Of a DNA stretch of 20,145 nucleotides, positions 1 to 9,400 are shown piece after piece. The notes under the pieces were generated by a model. That model was not told where the DNA came from. It did not search any database and worked only from the letters and a program-made list of their open reading frames with translations. Source of the stretch: Stentor coeruleus (taxonomy: Eukaryota > Ciliophora > Heterotrichea > Heterotrichida > Stentoridae); NCBI GenBank assembly GCA_001970955.1, contig MPUH01001253.1, forward strand, positions 1-20,145, read 5' to 3'. Made by a program: the position numbers and the translations under genes. How positions within the stretch are numbered: the stretch's first letter is position 1; the number at the start of each line of letters is the position of its first letter.

Positions 1-165
1 TTGTGATTTATGATTAGTTCCATATACCACTACTTCCGATTTAGAATAGTTGAGGTTGAGTTTATAGTCTATAAGTTGGTTTTTATTAATTATTATTTGT
101 GGTTTATGATTAATTCCATATATCACTACTTCCGATTTAAAATAGTTGAGTTTATAGTCTGTAAG
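1..165. repeat. Diverged two-copy direct repeat
   Basis: A unit at 1-75 recurs at 97-165 with a period of 96 bases. Both copies carry the blocks TTTATGATTA, ATTCCATATA (TTCCATATA in copy 1), CACTACTTCCGATTTA and GTTTATAGTCT. The second copy lacks a few bases (GAGGTT) present in the first and has scattered substitutions. It lies just downstream of the minus-strand kinase stop codon. More copies may exist to the left of the window. No coding potential or known element is recognised. Confidence 0.8.
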
Positions 166-179
166 CCATTTATATAAAA

Positions 180-1376
180 CTAAGGGTTAAAACTACTAAT
201 TTCTTTTCGGAAAAGTTCTTTTAGTGTTGGAAGATCTATTTCTGCATCACTGTCAAATATGAAATCAGCTTGAGTTACAGCTGTAATTTCTAGATTTGAA
301 TCTCTCACAGGGAAAAAATAAGGATGATTTATCGCTTGATCAAGTGTTAACCTCTGTCTTGGGTTAAAAGATAACATCCCTATAAGTAAATCTAGTTCAT
401 TAGTAGTAATAGCAGGATAAATTTCAGCTAAACTTTTTGATTTAATTTCAGGATATGCTTGAAGATACTTTAAAGCTTTAGGGTCAGTGATAAAATCATA
501 ACTAGGCAAAGTGCCAACAATCTGGAAAATCATATTAAGTTGATCATTGTCTGCAACTGGATATCCAGCTTTAGTAGACGATGTGTTGAAATCTGGTGAT
601 AAAGGAAAGCAACTTTTGCCTGGAAATAAAGGCACTCTTTCTATATGATGTGACACATTTTCTCTTATCATTCCGAGCATTTCAGCGAAAACACAACCAA
701 GACTCCAAATATCCATTTCCTTTCCATATTCCTTTTCCATCAAAATTACCTCAGGAGCCCTATACCATCTTGTAACAACATGGCCAGTTAGTATTCTTTG
801 AAGCTTATTTGAGCATCTTATATCATCATCGTCTCTGTTTAAATTTGAAGCTCCTTCTTCAAAATTTGTATTGAGTCTTCTATAACTTCTAGAGAGACCA
901 AAATCACATATTTTTAAAGAACAATCGCTGTTAATTAGAATGTTTGCAGGCTTGATATCTCTATGTAAAACATTTGCTGAATGCATATACCTGCATCCAC
1001 ATATAGCTTGGTACATTAAAAATCTGACTTGACTATGATCAAGATAAGTTGGGGACTTTGTAAGTTTTTTCAAATCAGCTTCAGCGTATTCCATGACAAT
1101 GTATACATTATTGTAGTCTTCTGAGCTTTTTGGTATGACGACATCTTTGATTTTTACTATGTTTGGATGGTTTAGTGTTCTCATGATGCAGATTTCTCTA
1201 AGCATATGCTTAGCTTCAACCTCATATTCGAATAATGATTTTATATTTTTTATCGCTACACGTTCGTTCGTTTGCATATCTTTTCCTTCAAAAACTGAAC
1301 CGTATGTCCCTTTACCTATTTTCCTTAGAAGTTTATATCTTGGGCCTATCTCCCATTTAGGCAATCGAGCCGACAT
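180..1376 (-). CDS. MAP kinase, T-x-H activation-loop type (PfMAP2/apicomplexan MAPK2-like)
   Basis: Complete 398-residue Ser/Thr kinase of the CMGC/MAPK family, uninterrupted, ending in TAG. Visible motifs: glycine loop GKGTYGSV (21-28), ATP-anchoring Lys43 in VAIK, Glu61, catalytic loop HRDIKPAN (138-145), DFG (158-160), TRWYRAPE (202-209) and MDIWSLGC (221-228). The activation lip reads TGH (197-199) where canonical MAPKs have T-x-Y. Plasmodium MAP2 also has His there (TSH), and the stretch LFPGKSCFPLSPD (250-262) matches the insert typical of that group. An acidic loop extension (about 168-195) separates DFG from the lip. The C-terminus (FIFDSD..LKELFRKEI) fits the MAPK C-terminal extension. 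Regulation through dual Thr/Tyr phosphorylation is not possible at this lip; Thr197 autophosphorylation or another upstream kinase is inferred. Kinase identity is secure; subgroup placement is from motif recall. Confidence 0.93.
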   Translation of the reverse strand: MSARLPKWEIGPRYKLLRKIGKGTYGSVFEGKDMQTNERVAIKNIKSLFEYEVEAKHMLREICIMRTLNHPNIVKIKDVVIPKSSEDYNNVYIVMEYAEADLKKLTKSPTYLDHSQVRFLMYQAICGCRYMHSANVLHRDIKPANILINSDCSLKICDFGLSRSYRRLNTNFEEGASNLNRDDDDIRCSNKLQRILTGHVVTRWYRAPEVILMEKEYGKEMDIWSLGCVFAEMLGMIRENVSHHIERVPLFPGKSCFPLSPDFNTSSTKAGYPVADNDQLNMIFQIVGTLPSYDFITDPKALKYLQAYPEIKSKSLAEIYPAITTNELDLLIGMLSFNPRQRLTLDQAINHPYFFPVRDSNLEITAVTQADFIFDSDAEIDLPTLKELFRKEISSFNP

Positions 1377-1411
1377 TTTATTATAATTTAATACAAATTG
1401 TCATTAGGGCG

Positions 1412-1640
1412 AAATATAGAATCAAACATCATCATGATATATTAAAATAAATTGCAATAAAGCTAAGATTACTGCTAAATTTAAGTGAATTTATTTGATT
1501 TAGCATTTGGTGAAGAATTGCCTATTCTAGTTTTGTTGTAAAATCAAAAACTCATACACAGCCTTTATTACAGCTAGCTAGAAGATATTTATCATTATTA
1601 ATTAAGGCTGAACAACTAACTTAGCATTTATCAATTAATT
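1412..1640 (-). pseudogene. Degenerate WD40 fragment, relative of the WD40-TRP gene
   Basis: Read on the minus strand, about 1615 down to 1440 aligns almost base for base with 5393-5551 of the intact giant gene (blades 15-16). Shared blocks include ATGATAAATA, CAACAAAAC, AATAAATTC and TTTATTGCA. The translation keeps DKYL.AS.N.G and ILHQM but has in-frame stops (for example before VFDF and inside KLE.AIL), so it is dead. A weaker match to blade 14 seems to continue rightward to 1747 and resume beyond the transposon at 2774, up to about 2825, suggesting that the transposon landed inside this fragment. The opposite orientation to the intact gene and to the neighbouring + strand fragment points to rearrangement. 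Ends are approximate. Confidence 0.75.
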
Positions 1641-1739
1641 TTTTTTGTTTATAAATTATCAAACAACTATTAAAAAAATTGCATTAGTATGATTGCTTAG
1701 CAGCCTATTAAAACTCCTCAGTTTGCATTTACTGAATAT

Positions 1740-1747
1740 GCTAATCG
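1740..1747. repeat. Left target-site duplication of the Merlin-like element
   Basis: The eight bases GCTAATCG directly precede the left inverted repeat. GTTAATCG (2766-2773) directly follows the right one, with 7 of 8 bases identical. Merlin elements typically make 8-9 bp duplications, so the length fits. Confidence 0.75.
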
Positions 1748-1798
1748 GGTTGATTCGGGTACAATAGCCAGCATAACTTTTACCTTTTAAAGTAGTAT
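1748..1798. repeat. Left terminal inverted repeat of the Merlin-like element
   Basis: This matches the reverse complement of 2719-2765. The outer 29 bases differ at only a few positions; the inner block TTTTAAAGTAGTAT is identical after a 4-base indel. Confidence 0.88.
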
Positions 1799-1817
1799 TT
1801 ATAGTCTATATTTAAAA

Positions 1818-2689
1818 TTAATAAATCTTTTCAAGGTCCCCTATCATTTTTCCAAATGTCCCTTGTCCATGTAATCTTTTGTACATAATTTCTCCAAAAT
1901 ACTCTTCGATTTAAGATCCATATTTCGTGCCTCTACCCTTTTCAATTTTCGCTTGAAAGCAGACCAGAAAGCCTCTATATTTTGTGTATGGTGCTTGGCT
2001 ATCTTGTGGATTAATAAAGGTCTTTGAATGGTTTACCTTTTTATGGGCTTGAAATTTTAATTCAGGAAGTAAAATTGTCAGATCTCAATATACTTTCCAA
2101 GAATCACTAGAGATAATACTTCCAAGATGAATTCTTCTACTAATGACATCCTGGATAGTTTCTCTATTTCTATTTTCAACAAATTCTATGAAACATTGAA
2201 TACTATCTCCTCTCACAATTCCACCAAAAATCCAATTTTGATATTTAGAAACCCTGCATTATATTTCTTTTGGACATATAGCACTCATCTATTTTACGAT
2301 AATTTTTTCTCCACCTATTTTTAATGATGCATCTTGTAGGTAGCAAAGAGAAGTTAATTGTCTGAATTTATAAACCAATCGCTAACTGCTAATATACTTA
2401 AATAATATTCATATGCAGCTGAAGAAACACTAGCTAATAGTCCACTTATATAGCAACAAAACTAGCTTACGAATCGGTAATCTAGCGTTTGCAAAGAGCG
2501 TATTTGTAGTTAAAGATATCCAAGTTCTGCAATTCGAATTCATGCAACGATATTTATCTTTTCTCATTGAATCTAACAACTCTGTCACACTTATAGCATT
2601 CGTTATTAGAGTTTAGCAGCCTAAAATCTTGATCCCATTCAATAGCTTTTTCTTTAGGCTAATTTAAAAGATAGTAACTCTCTTCTCAT
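1818..2689 (-). pseudogene. Broken Merlin/ISXO2-like DDE transposase
   Basis: Conceptual translation on the minus strand, hopping frames, yields the full domain order of an IS1595/ISXO2 transposase, about 290 codons. An N-terminal zinc ribbon has CxxC (codons at 2587-2598) and a second Cys pair (2529-2546). The first catalytic segment reads IGGEKIIVKIDE, with the Asp codon at 2287-2289. Next come IFGGIVRGDS, the second Asp in SDSWKVY (codon 2103-2105), VNHSKTF, and the third acidic residue in HTQNIEAFW (Glu codon 1973-1975). The C-terminal piece YFGEIMYKRLHGQ fits the family end and closes at a TAA (1818-1820). It is broken by at least three frameshifts (near the first Asp segment, before HTQN, and in the C-terminal part) and by in-frame stops, including a TGA (2085-2087) after SDSWKVY. 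None of the breaks can be removed as a 15-nt GT..AG intron, so it is a pseudogene. Confidence 0.85.
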
Positions 2690-2718
2690 TACAGTTAAAT
2701 TAAAAATATAAAAGCCTC

Positions 2719-2765
2719 ATACTACTTTAAAAAATAATATGCTGGCTATTGTACCTGAATCAACT
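2719..2765. repeat. Right terminal inverted repeat of the Merlin-like element
   Basis: This is the reverse complement partner of 1748-1798. It lies just upstream of the transposase start and probably carried its promoter. Confidence 0.88.
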
Positions 2766-2773
2766 GTTAATCG
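2766..2773. repeat. Right target-site duplication of the Merlin-like element
   Basis: GTTAATCG immediately outside the right inverted repeat, one mismatch from GCTAATCG at 1740-1747. Confidence 0.75.
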
Positions 2774-2859
2774 CTATGACTGCGACCCATCCGCTATCTA
2801 CATTAAGATTTACCATAAAAATACAGTAAATTTTATAATAAATTAAGAAAATTTAAACT

Positions 2860-3381
2860 ATGAAATTTATAGTGAGATATTAAAGAAAGAAATGAAAATT
2901 TTTATATTTGCAGGTCATACTGATAATTTTTTAACTGCATCATTAGCATCTGATAGTTTATATGCATAAAGTAGCTTCGAAGATCACTCAATAAGTATAC
3001 GGACTTACAAACTTACCGACTAGATATGCTTTTAACAGATCATGAAAATACAGTAATTTCAATTATCGCTTATAATAGCACAAAAAGCAAGTATGCATTA
3101 GCTCATATTTTTGCATACTATAGACAAATTAGGTATTATGAATCATCAGTTTGTGTTGAAAACTGATGTCTTTGGACATTCTCTGATTTACTATGGAATT
3201 TAAACAATATCAAGCATATGCTGATGCGATTTTAGATTATATAATAAGCAGTAGCAGAAAAATTGATAATCTAAGCAATCAGAGCTTAATTTATGCCTGG
3301 CCCGGAATTTTCCAAGACACCCATATATTTGATAAAGTGCAACAAAATTTAAAAACAGATAGGATTTACTATAATTATTAA
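2860..3381 (+). pseudogene. Truncated, internally deleted copy of a WD40-TRP gene
   Basis: From about 2860 the DNA follows the intact gene at about 7590-7790 (end of blade 32, blade 33 and the start of blade 34). For example, TTTATATTTGCAGGTCATACTG here corresponds to TTTATATTTACAGGTCACACTG there (quoted in part). Stop codons interrupt it (TATATGCATAA, near 2970). At about 3080 it jumps to the counterpart of about 8225 in the intact gene, so some 440 bases are missing, then follows the ankyrin-like linker (AAAAAGCAAGTAT, CATATTTTTGC, GTTGAAAACTGATGTC, TTTACTATGGAATT) and fades by about 3380. The 62-codon open frame at 3193-3381 (MEFKQYQAYADAILDY...) is part of this remnant, equivalent to KQYQTCVDVILDY of the intact protein, and not a gene of its own. 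It lies directly upstream of its intact relative in the same orientation, as expected of a decayed tandem copy. Confidence 0.83.
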
Positions 3382-3411
3382 AACTCCGATAATTATTCTT
3401 CTATACATATT

Positions 3412-6400
3412 ATGCTTTTATTTCTTATCATAAAAAAATATGAGAAAATAAGCTATATGACTATAAATATGGACCACTCAGCTTCGGATTTGCTTATCAT
3501 TACAAATGCCCAAGCATCTTCAGCTTCACAGATAGATTTGACCGAAAGTAAGCTTTCCTATGAAGATCTTCTAGGATTGCAAGTTAATTCTCTTCGTGGA
3601 GGCGAACTTAAAGGACATTTATCTCCAATTAATTGTGTTGATTTAAGCTGTTTGAGCAATTTGATTGCAAGTAGTGATAATACCAATAAGATAAAAATCT
3701 GGGATCTAATAAGCCGAAAGAATACTATCACGATCACAGAGGAGAGTTTGCCAATAAACATTTATTTCATGCAGAATGGCTCTCATTTACTTGTTATTCT
3801 AAAGACAGGAGTCATTAATGTGTGGAATGCCTTAACAGGATCTCTTGAAAATACCTTCAAAAGCCAATTTAAACTTATCACTGCCTCAGCAATGATTGAA
3901 GGTTGCTTTAATTTGGCTCTTGCAGGGGAAAATAAAATCCAGATTGTCAAATCAAATACTTTAGACATAGAATGTGAATTTATTGGGCATACAGGCAAAA
4001 TAAACTGTCTTTCATTTGTCTCAAATTCCTATCTTGTAGTAAGTGGAAGTGCAGATTCTACAATAAAAATATGGAACTTCTCTGAAAAATGTGAAATTTG
4101 CACCCTTGAAGGTCATGAAGCCGAAATTAAATCTCTTGCAGTAAGTTCAGATGGAAGTCTTATAATGAGTTTTTCAACTAATTCTAGTATGATTTTATGG
4201 GATTTATCTTCCAAGACTCAAATATTCAAAAATTCTTCTAACAAATTTTATATCAATTCAATGGTCTTCACTGAGAACTCAGAAAAAATTATCATGGCAT
4301 GCAATGAGCACTCTGTGAAATTCTGGGACGTAAATAAAAAGCATGTTGATCATGCAATCAATCAAGGACAAGGATCTGTAAAAGCAATTGCCATCACTCC
4401 TTCATGTGAAACAATTATAGCTGGATATGATGATTTCAAATTAAGAATTTTAAGCGTGCAAGATAAAAGATGTGAAAGTAATTATAATCTTGGAGATTTT
4501 GAACTTAACTGCGCTGACATCACTAATGATTATAACTACCTAGCAGCTGGGGGAAAAGATGGAAGTTTGACTATTTGGAACATGGCGAAAAATAAACTCT
4601 ATAAAAAAGTGCATTTCAATGATGGTTATTTTAATCTCATGGAAATCACAGCTGACAATAAAATACTTGTGGCTGGAGGTGGTAATGGTGAAGTAAACAT
4701 TTATAATATTGAAAAGAAGAAACTTGTTTATTCTATAAAGGCCCATAGCGCAACTATATGGGGTTTGGCAATTACACCAAATCAGAAATATATTGTTTCT
4801 GGAGGCGAGGACTTATTAGTAAAAGTATGGAAGTTATCTGATAAATCAGAAAAAAGAGTTTTTGAAGGTCATAGTGACTGTATCAATACTGTAGACTCAA
4901 CTAGTGATTCAAAATATATTATTTCTGGAAGCGAAGATTGTCTAATCAAAGTGTGGAATCTTAAATCTAAAGAAGAAGTTTTTACGTTAAACTGCGAAAG
5001 CAAAGTTTTTTGTGTAAAGTGGTATGAGCCTAAGAAATGGATTATTAGTGGCTCAAGAGATTATTTGATTCGTTTATGGGATTTTAACACACAAAGTGTT
5101 CATAATATATTCAAAGGTCATACTTCAACAGTAAGATGCTTATTTATTAGTGTAGACAATCAATATTTAGTATCTTGCGGATATGATTCTATGGTTTTCG
5201 CTTGGAATTTAGAAGAAGAAAAAGAAATTTTTAGTATAGATGGTAATTGTCAATGGCTTAGATCGATTTGCATGACTTCAGATAATAAAAATATAATCGC
5301 TTCAGGCGGTGGCTCTATGGTAAAGGCATGGAAATTTGAAGATCAAAATATAGTTTTCAATGCTAAAGTCAATTCTGCTTCAACGAGGTGTATAAGCTTA
5401 ACCAGAGATGATAAATACCTTATAGCTAGTGGTAATGAAGGAAGTATAAGAATTATTGATTATGCAACAAAACAAGAATATGCTGTTCTCCATCAAATGC
5501 CAAATCAGATAAATTCTCTTAAGTTCAGCAGTAAATTCAATTTTATTGCAGCAGGTCATGAAAACTCTTCAGTATATATTTACTACATAAAAACTAAGAA
5601 AAGTAGAATAACCCTTATAGGTCATGTAGACAAAGTTAACTGCATCCAACTGATGAGCTCTGATAAATATGTTGTTTCTGGCTCTAGTGACAACACAATA
5701 AAAATATGGAATATCCTTACTAGAGTATGCGAAAATACATTCACAGGCCATACTGCTTCTGTAGTTTCTTTAGCAATATCTCAGGACAATTCTCTTATTG
5801 CAAGTGGCTCTGCTGACTTTAGTATTCGTTTATGGAACTTCTCTAAAAGGATTTTAGAATGCATTCTTTTAAGTCATGCTAACGTTATAAATTCTTTAGT
5901 TTTCAGCAATTGTGGGAGATATTTATATAGTGCTTGCTCATATAAATCAATTGTGGCTTGGAATATAATCGAAAAGAAAGAAGAATTCAAGCTTCAAGGA
6001 CAACTTAGCAATGTTGCATGCTTAGCTTTAAGTGCCGATAAAAAGCATATTATTTCAGGAAATAACAAAAGCATTGTATTTTGGAATATTGATGCAAAAA
6101 AAGAAGAATATGAATTATTAGGCCATTTCGGCCTGATTAATTTTATAGCCATAACTCCTGATTCAAAAACTGTTTACTCAGTATCACAAGATTGTAGTGC
6201 AAAAAAATGGAGTCTTATTCCGAAAAGAATGAAAATTGTTATTGAAAGAACAAAATCTGAAGTTAACTTCCTTGCTTCAAATTCTGAATGGGCGCATTTT
6301 TACACTGGAACAGTTGATGGATATTTCAAAATTTATTCGAGCAAAACTTTTGAACTTAAGGATGATTTTTTCCTATGCAAAAAAGGAGTTCAATCTGTTT

Positions 6401-9400
6401 ATGTTTCTGATGATGAAAGCATGGGAGTATGCGGTTGTCAAAATGGGTCAACTTATATATTCAGCTTCGGGCAGAATACTGATTTTTACAAATTTAATAA
6501 ACAGTCAAAACGTGTCAATATGGTTTGTCTATCTATTGATAAAACTAAGCTCATAACCGCTGCTGAGAATAAAGTCTTTAATTTATGGGACATTAAAACT
6601 AAGAATTTAGAAAGGGAGTTTATTGGGCATAGAGCAAAGGTTAATCATGCTAAATTCTTAAAAAATAGAAACTGCATAATATCAAGCTCAGATGATTGGA
6701 GAGTTAAATTATGGAATATAGAAACAGGAATAGATGAGCACACTTTAACTTATGGCGAGATCACTTATTATATGGCAATTAATCCTGAAGAGAGCTTACT
6801 CGCAGTTGCCTCTGGAAATTGTGAAATATCAATATTAAATTTAAATAATTTATCAGAAACCTTTCATCTCAGAGGACATAGTAGCTCAGTTTGCTATGTA
6901 GCATTTTCTAAAAGCAATACACTAGTCAGTGGTGGTGGAGATTGTTCAGTTATACTCTGGGATATAAAAGAGAAAAATATGATAAGACAATTCAAGTTCA
7001 ATACTGACTCTATCTATTGTGTTGGCTTTGCTTCAGAAAATCTTATCATTGCGACTTCAATTGACAATACAATGAAAATTTTCGACGCAGATACTGGCAA
7101 GCAGGTTATAACTCCACACAACAGCTCAGGTAATATAACAGCTATGGTGACTTTATATACAAACAATTTATTGATAAATTGTTCTGATTTAAAGACTTTG
7201 AATTTTTATGATATAGGGAAATCAATAGATTCTAATACATTTTTTACTTCATTTATTGGAAATTGCATTTGTGCTAGTAATGATGAAAAAAAATTGTATA
7301 TTGGGACAAGTGATGGAGAAATTTATGAATTTGATATTGAGATGCAAAAACTAGAACAAATTATGAAAGAACATAGTAGTTCGGTAAGTGATATTTGCTT
7401 GATGGAAGGAATAAGCACTATAGGGTCAAATTTGCTGGTGAGTGCTTCAGAGGATAAAACCATTAATATTTGGAATCTAGATAGTAAAGCATTAGAATTT
7501 ACTTTTCATGGACATACAAGATCCATTAATGAAGTATCTTTAGTCGGAAAAAAGACTTGGATTGTCAGTTGTTCTTCAGATAAAACTGTTAGATTGTGGG
7601 ATATCGAAGAAAAGAAAGAACTTTTTATATTTACAGGTCACACTGCTGCTGTTTTATGTGTAACAACGACATCTGATGGTATATATGCAATAAGTGGTTC
7701 CGAAGACCATTCAATACGTGTATGGAACTTGGAAACTTTACGACTAGATACTTTATTTATAGACCATCAAAGTTCTGTAACATCAATTCTTTCTTGCAAA
7801 GGTAGTGAGTTTATTGTAAGTGGAGATAATGAAGGACATGTATTCATTTGGAATTTATTAGATAAAAGATGTGAATATAAAATGCCTTCACTATCATTTC
7901 CAATTAAAAAAATAATGTCAACACCTTCTAATGATAAACTTATTGTCGCATACAAAACAAAAATGTCCATTGTGCCTATAAAATTGGATTCAAACACTAA
8001 AACTATGATGAAGAAAAAGTATAGCTCTGAAGATGACATGTTTGAAATAGAGTTTTCAGATGGAGTAATCAGTAATATAAAATCATTTGATGATAATAAA
8101 GAAACATTATTTTGGGAACCCGCTGATAATTATGATAATGTTGTTCAAGATCTTGCTTCATTTTATTCTGTGATTGATGCTGTAAAATTGAAAACCTACT
8201 CATGTTCTGAGAATGCAGCTGAGATAACTTTCACAAAAAGCAAGTATACATTAGCGCATATTTTTGCTTATTATGGACAAACTGCATATCTTCGTAATAT
8301 AATGAATCATCGATTTGTATTGAAAACTGATATTTTCAGGCATTCTCCAGTTTACTATGGAATTGTAAAACAATATCAAACATGTGTTGATGTGATTTTG
8401 GATTACTTAATAAGTAATGCTAGTAAAGCTGATAGTCTAAATTATCAAAGTTCGGTTTATGCTTTAAGAAATGATTTTTGTTTATTGATAAGAAACTCTT
8501 CAAGTATGCTGCATATGTTTTTACAAAATTTATTAGTTTCAAGTAAATCTGTATTTATGAAAACTTCCACAAGAATTCCAGAATTTAGGTTTGATAATCA
8601 TAGCATACCCATTTATAAAGATTTTCTAAATAGCATGGGACAAGAAAATCTTGTAAAGCTTCAATACATACCATTTTCATTACCATATATCCTAGGATCA
8701 AATGAATGCATTAATTTTGGTGAATCTCTTGTTGATTGTGAAAACAATGCAATATTCTCAACACCTGCTATACAATATTTTATCCAATATCAATGGGATA
8801 GTCTTTATTACTGGGTCGCAGGTAATTCAATGTTACTCTTTTTGAATTTAGTGTTTTTGATATTTGTAATTTGTTTTGGAAATGAACAACTGTTTTTAGT
8901 TATCATATTTTTATGTATCAATGTTTTGCTGTTTTTATGGGAATTTGTTCAGTTATTCTCTTCAGGATTAAGCTATTTTGGGGATATTTGGAATCTGATG
9001 GATACTTGCAGATTGATATCTACATTTACATATATTATTTTTGAATTTTATAGAGAAGACTACCCATATCTAAGCTTTATTATGATTATACTCAACTTTG
9101 TTAGAGGACTTACAGCATTCCGTATGTTTGATGGTACACGATTCTATGTCAACCTTATACTTCGTTCTATAAAAGCTATGTTTAACTTCTTCATTATGTT
9201 TACATATTCTACTTTTACTCTTAGTTTGCTATTTATTGTCTCCCGTGAACAAAAGTCTATAGATTTCAATAATCTATGGATGGATAGTTACTCTTTAAAT
9301 TTTGGAGGATACGAAGTTTCATCTGAGAACTACCCTACTCTGGAGAGCATAGTATTTATAATTGGAACTTTATTAAATGTTGTACTTATGCTTAATTTGT

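Larger units (their letters stand above)
1748..2765 (-). mobile_element. Merlin/IS1595-type DNA transposon, inactivated
   Basis: A 1018-bp element bounded by terminal inverted repeats at 1748-1798 and 2719-2765. Both ends read (G/A)GTTGATTC(G/A)GGTAC, then AATAGCCAGCATA, and, after a 4-base length difference, TTTTAAAGTAGTAT. An 8-bp near-perfect target duplication flanks it. The interior holds one minus-strand transposase gene, now broken, that fills nearly the whole element. The size, the ISXO2/IS1595-type transposase, the long inverted repeats and the 8-bp duplication together match the eukaryotic Merlin superfamily. Both flanks look like WD40-gene debris, so the element probably inserted into an already dispensable copy. 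Confidence 0.88.

Noticed and set aside
2127-2324. A 65-codon + strand frame
   Set aside because: It is antisense to the broken transposase, whose conserved DDE segments are on the minus strand; the + strand translation resembles nothing.
1818-2689. Reading the transposase breaks as tiny introns of a live gene
   Set aside because: No 14-17 nt GT..AG segment at the breaks restores the frame, and the stop after SDSWKVY has no suitable splice sites.
3193-3381. A 62-codon open frame as a small independent gene
   Set aside because: It is in frame with the ankyrin-like linker of the intact giant gene (KQYQ..VDVILDY) and lies inside a longer degenerate copy, so it is pseudogene debris.
6236-6556. 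A 106-codon + strand frame within the giant gene
   Set aside because: It is an out-of-frame shadow of the WD40 array; the main frame continues intact through it with clear blades.
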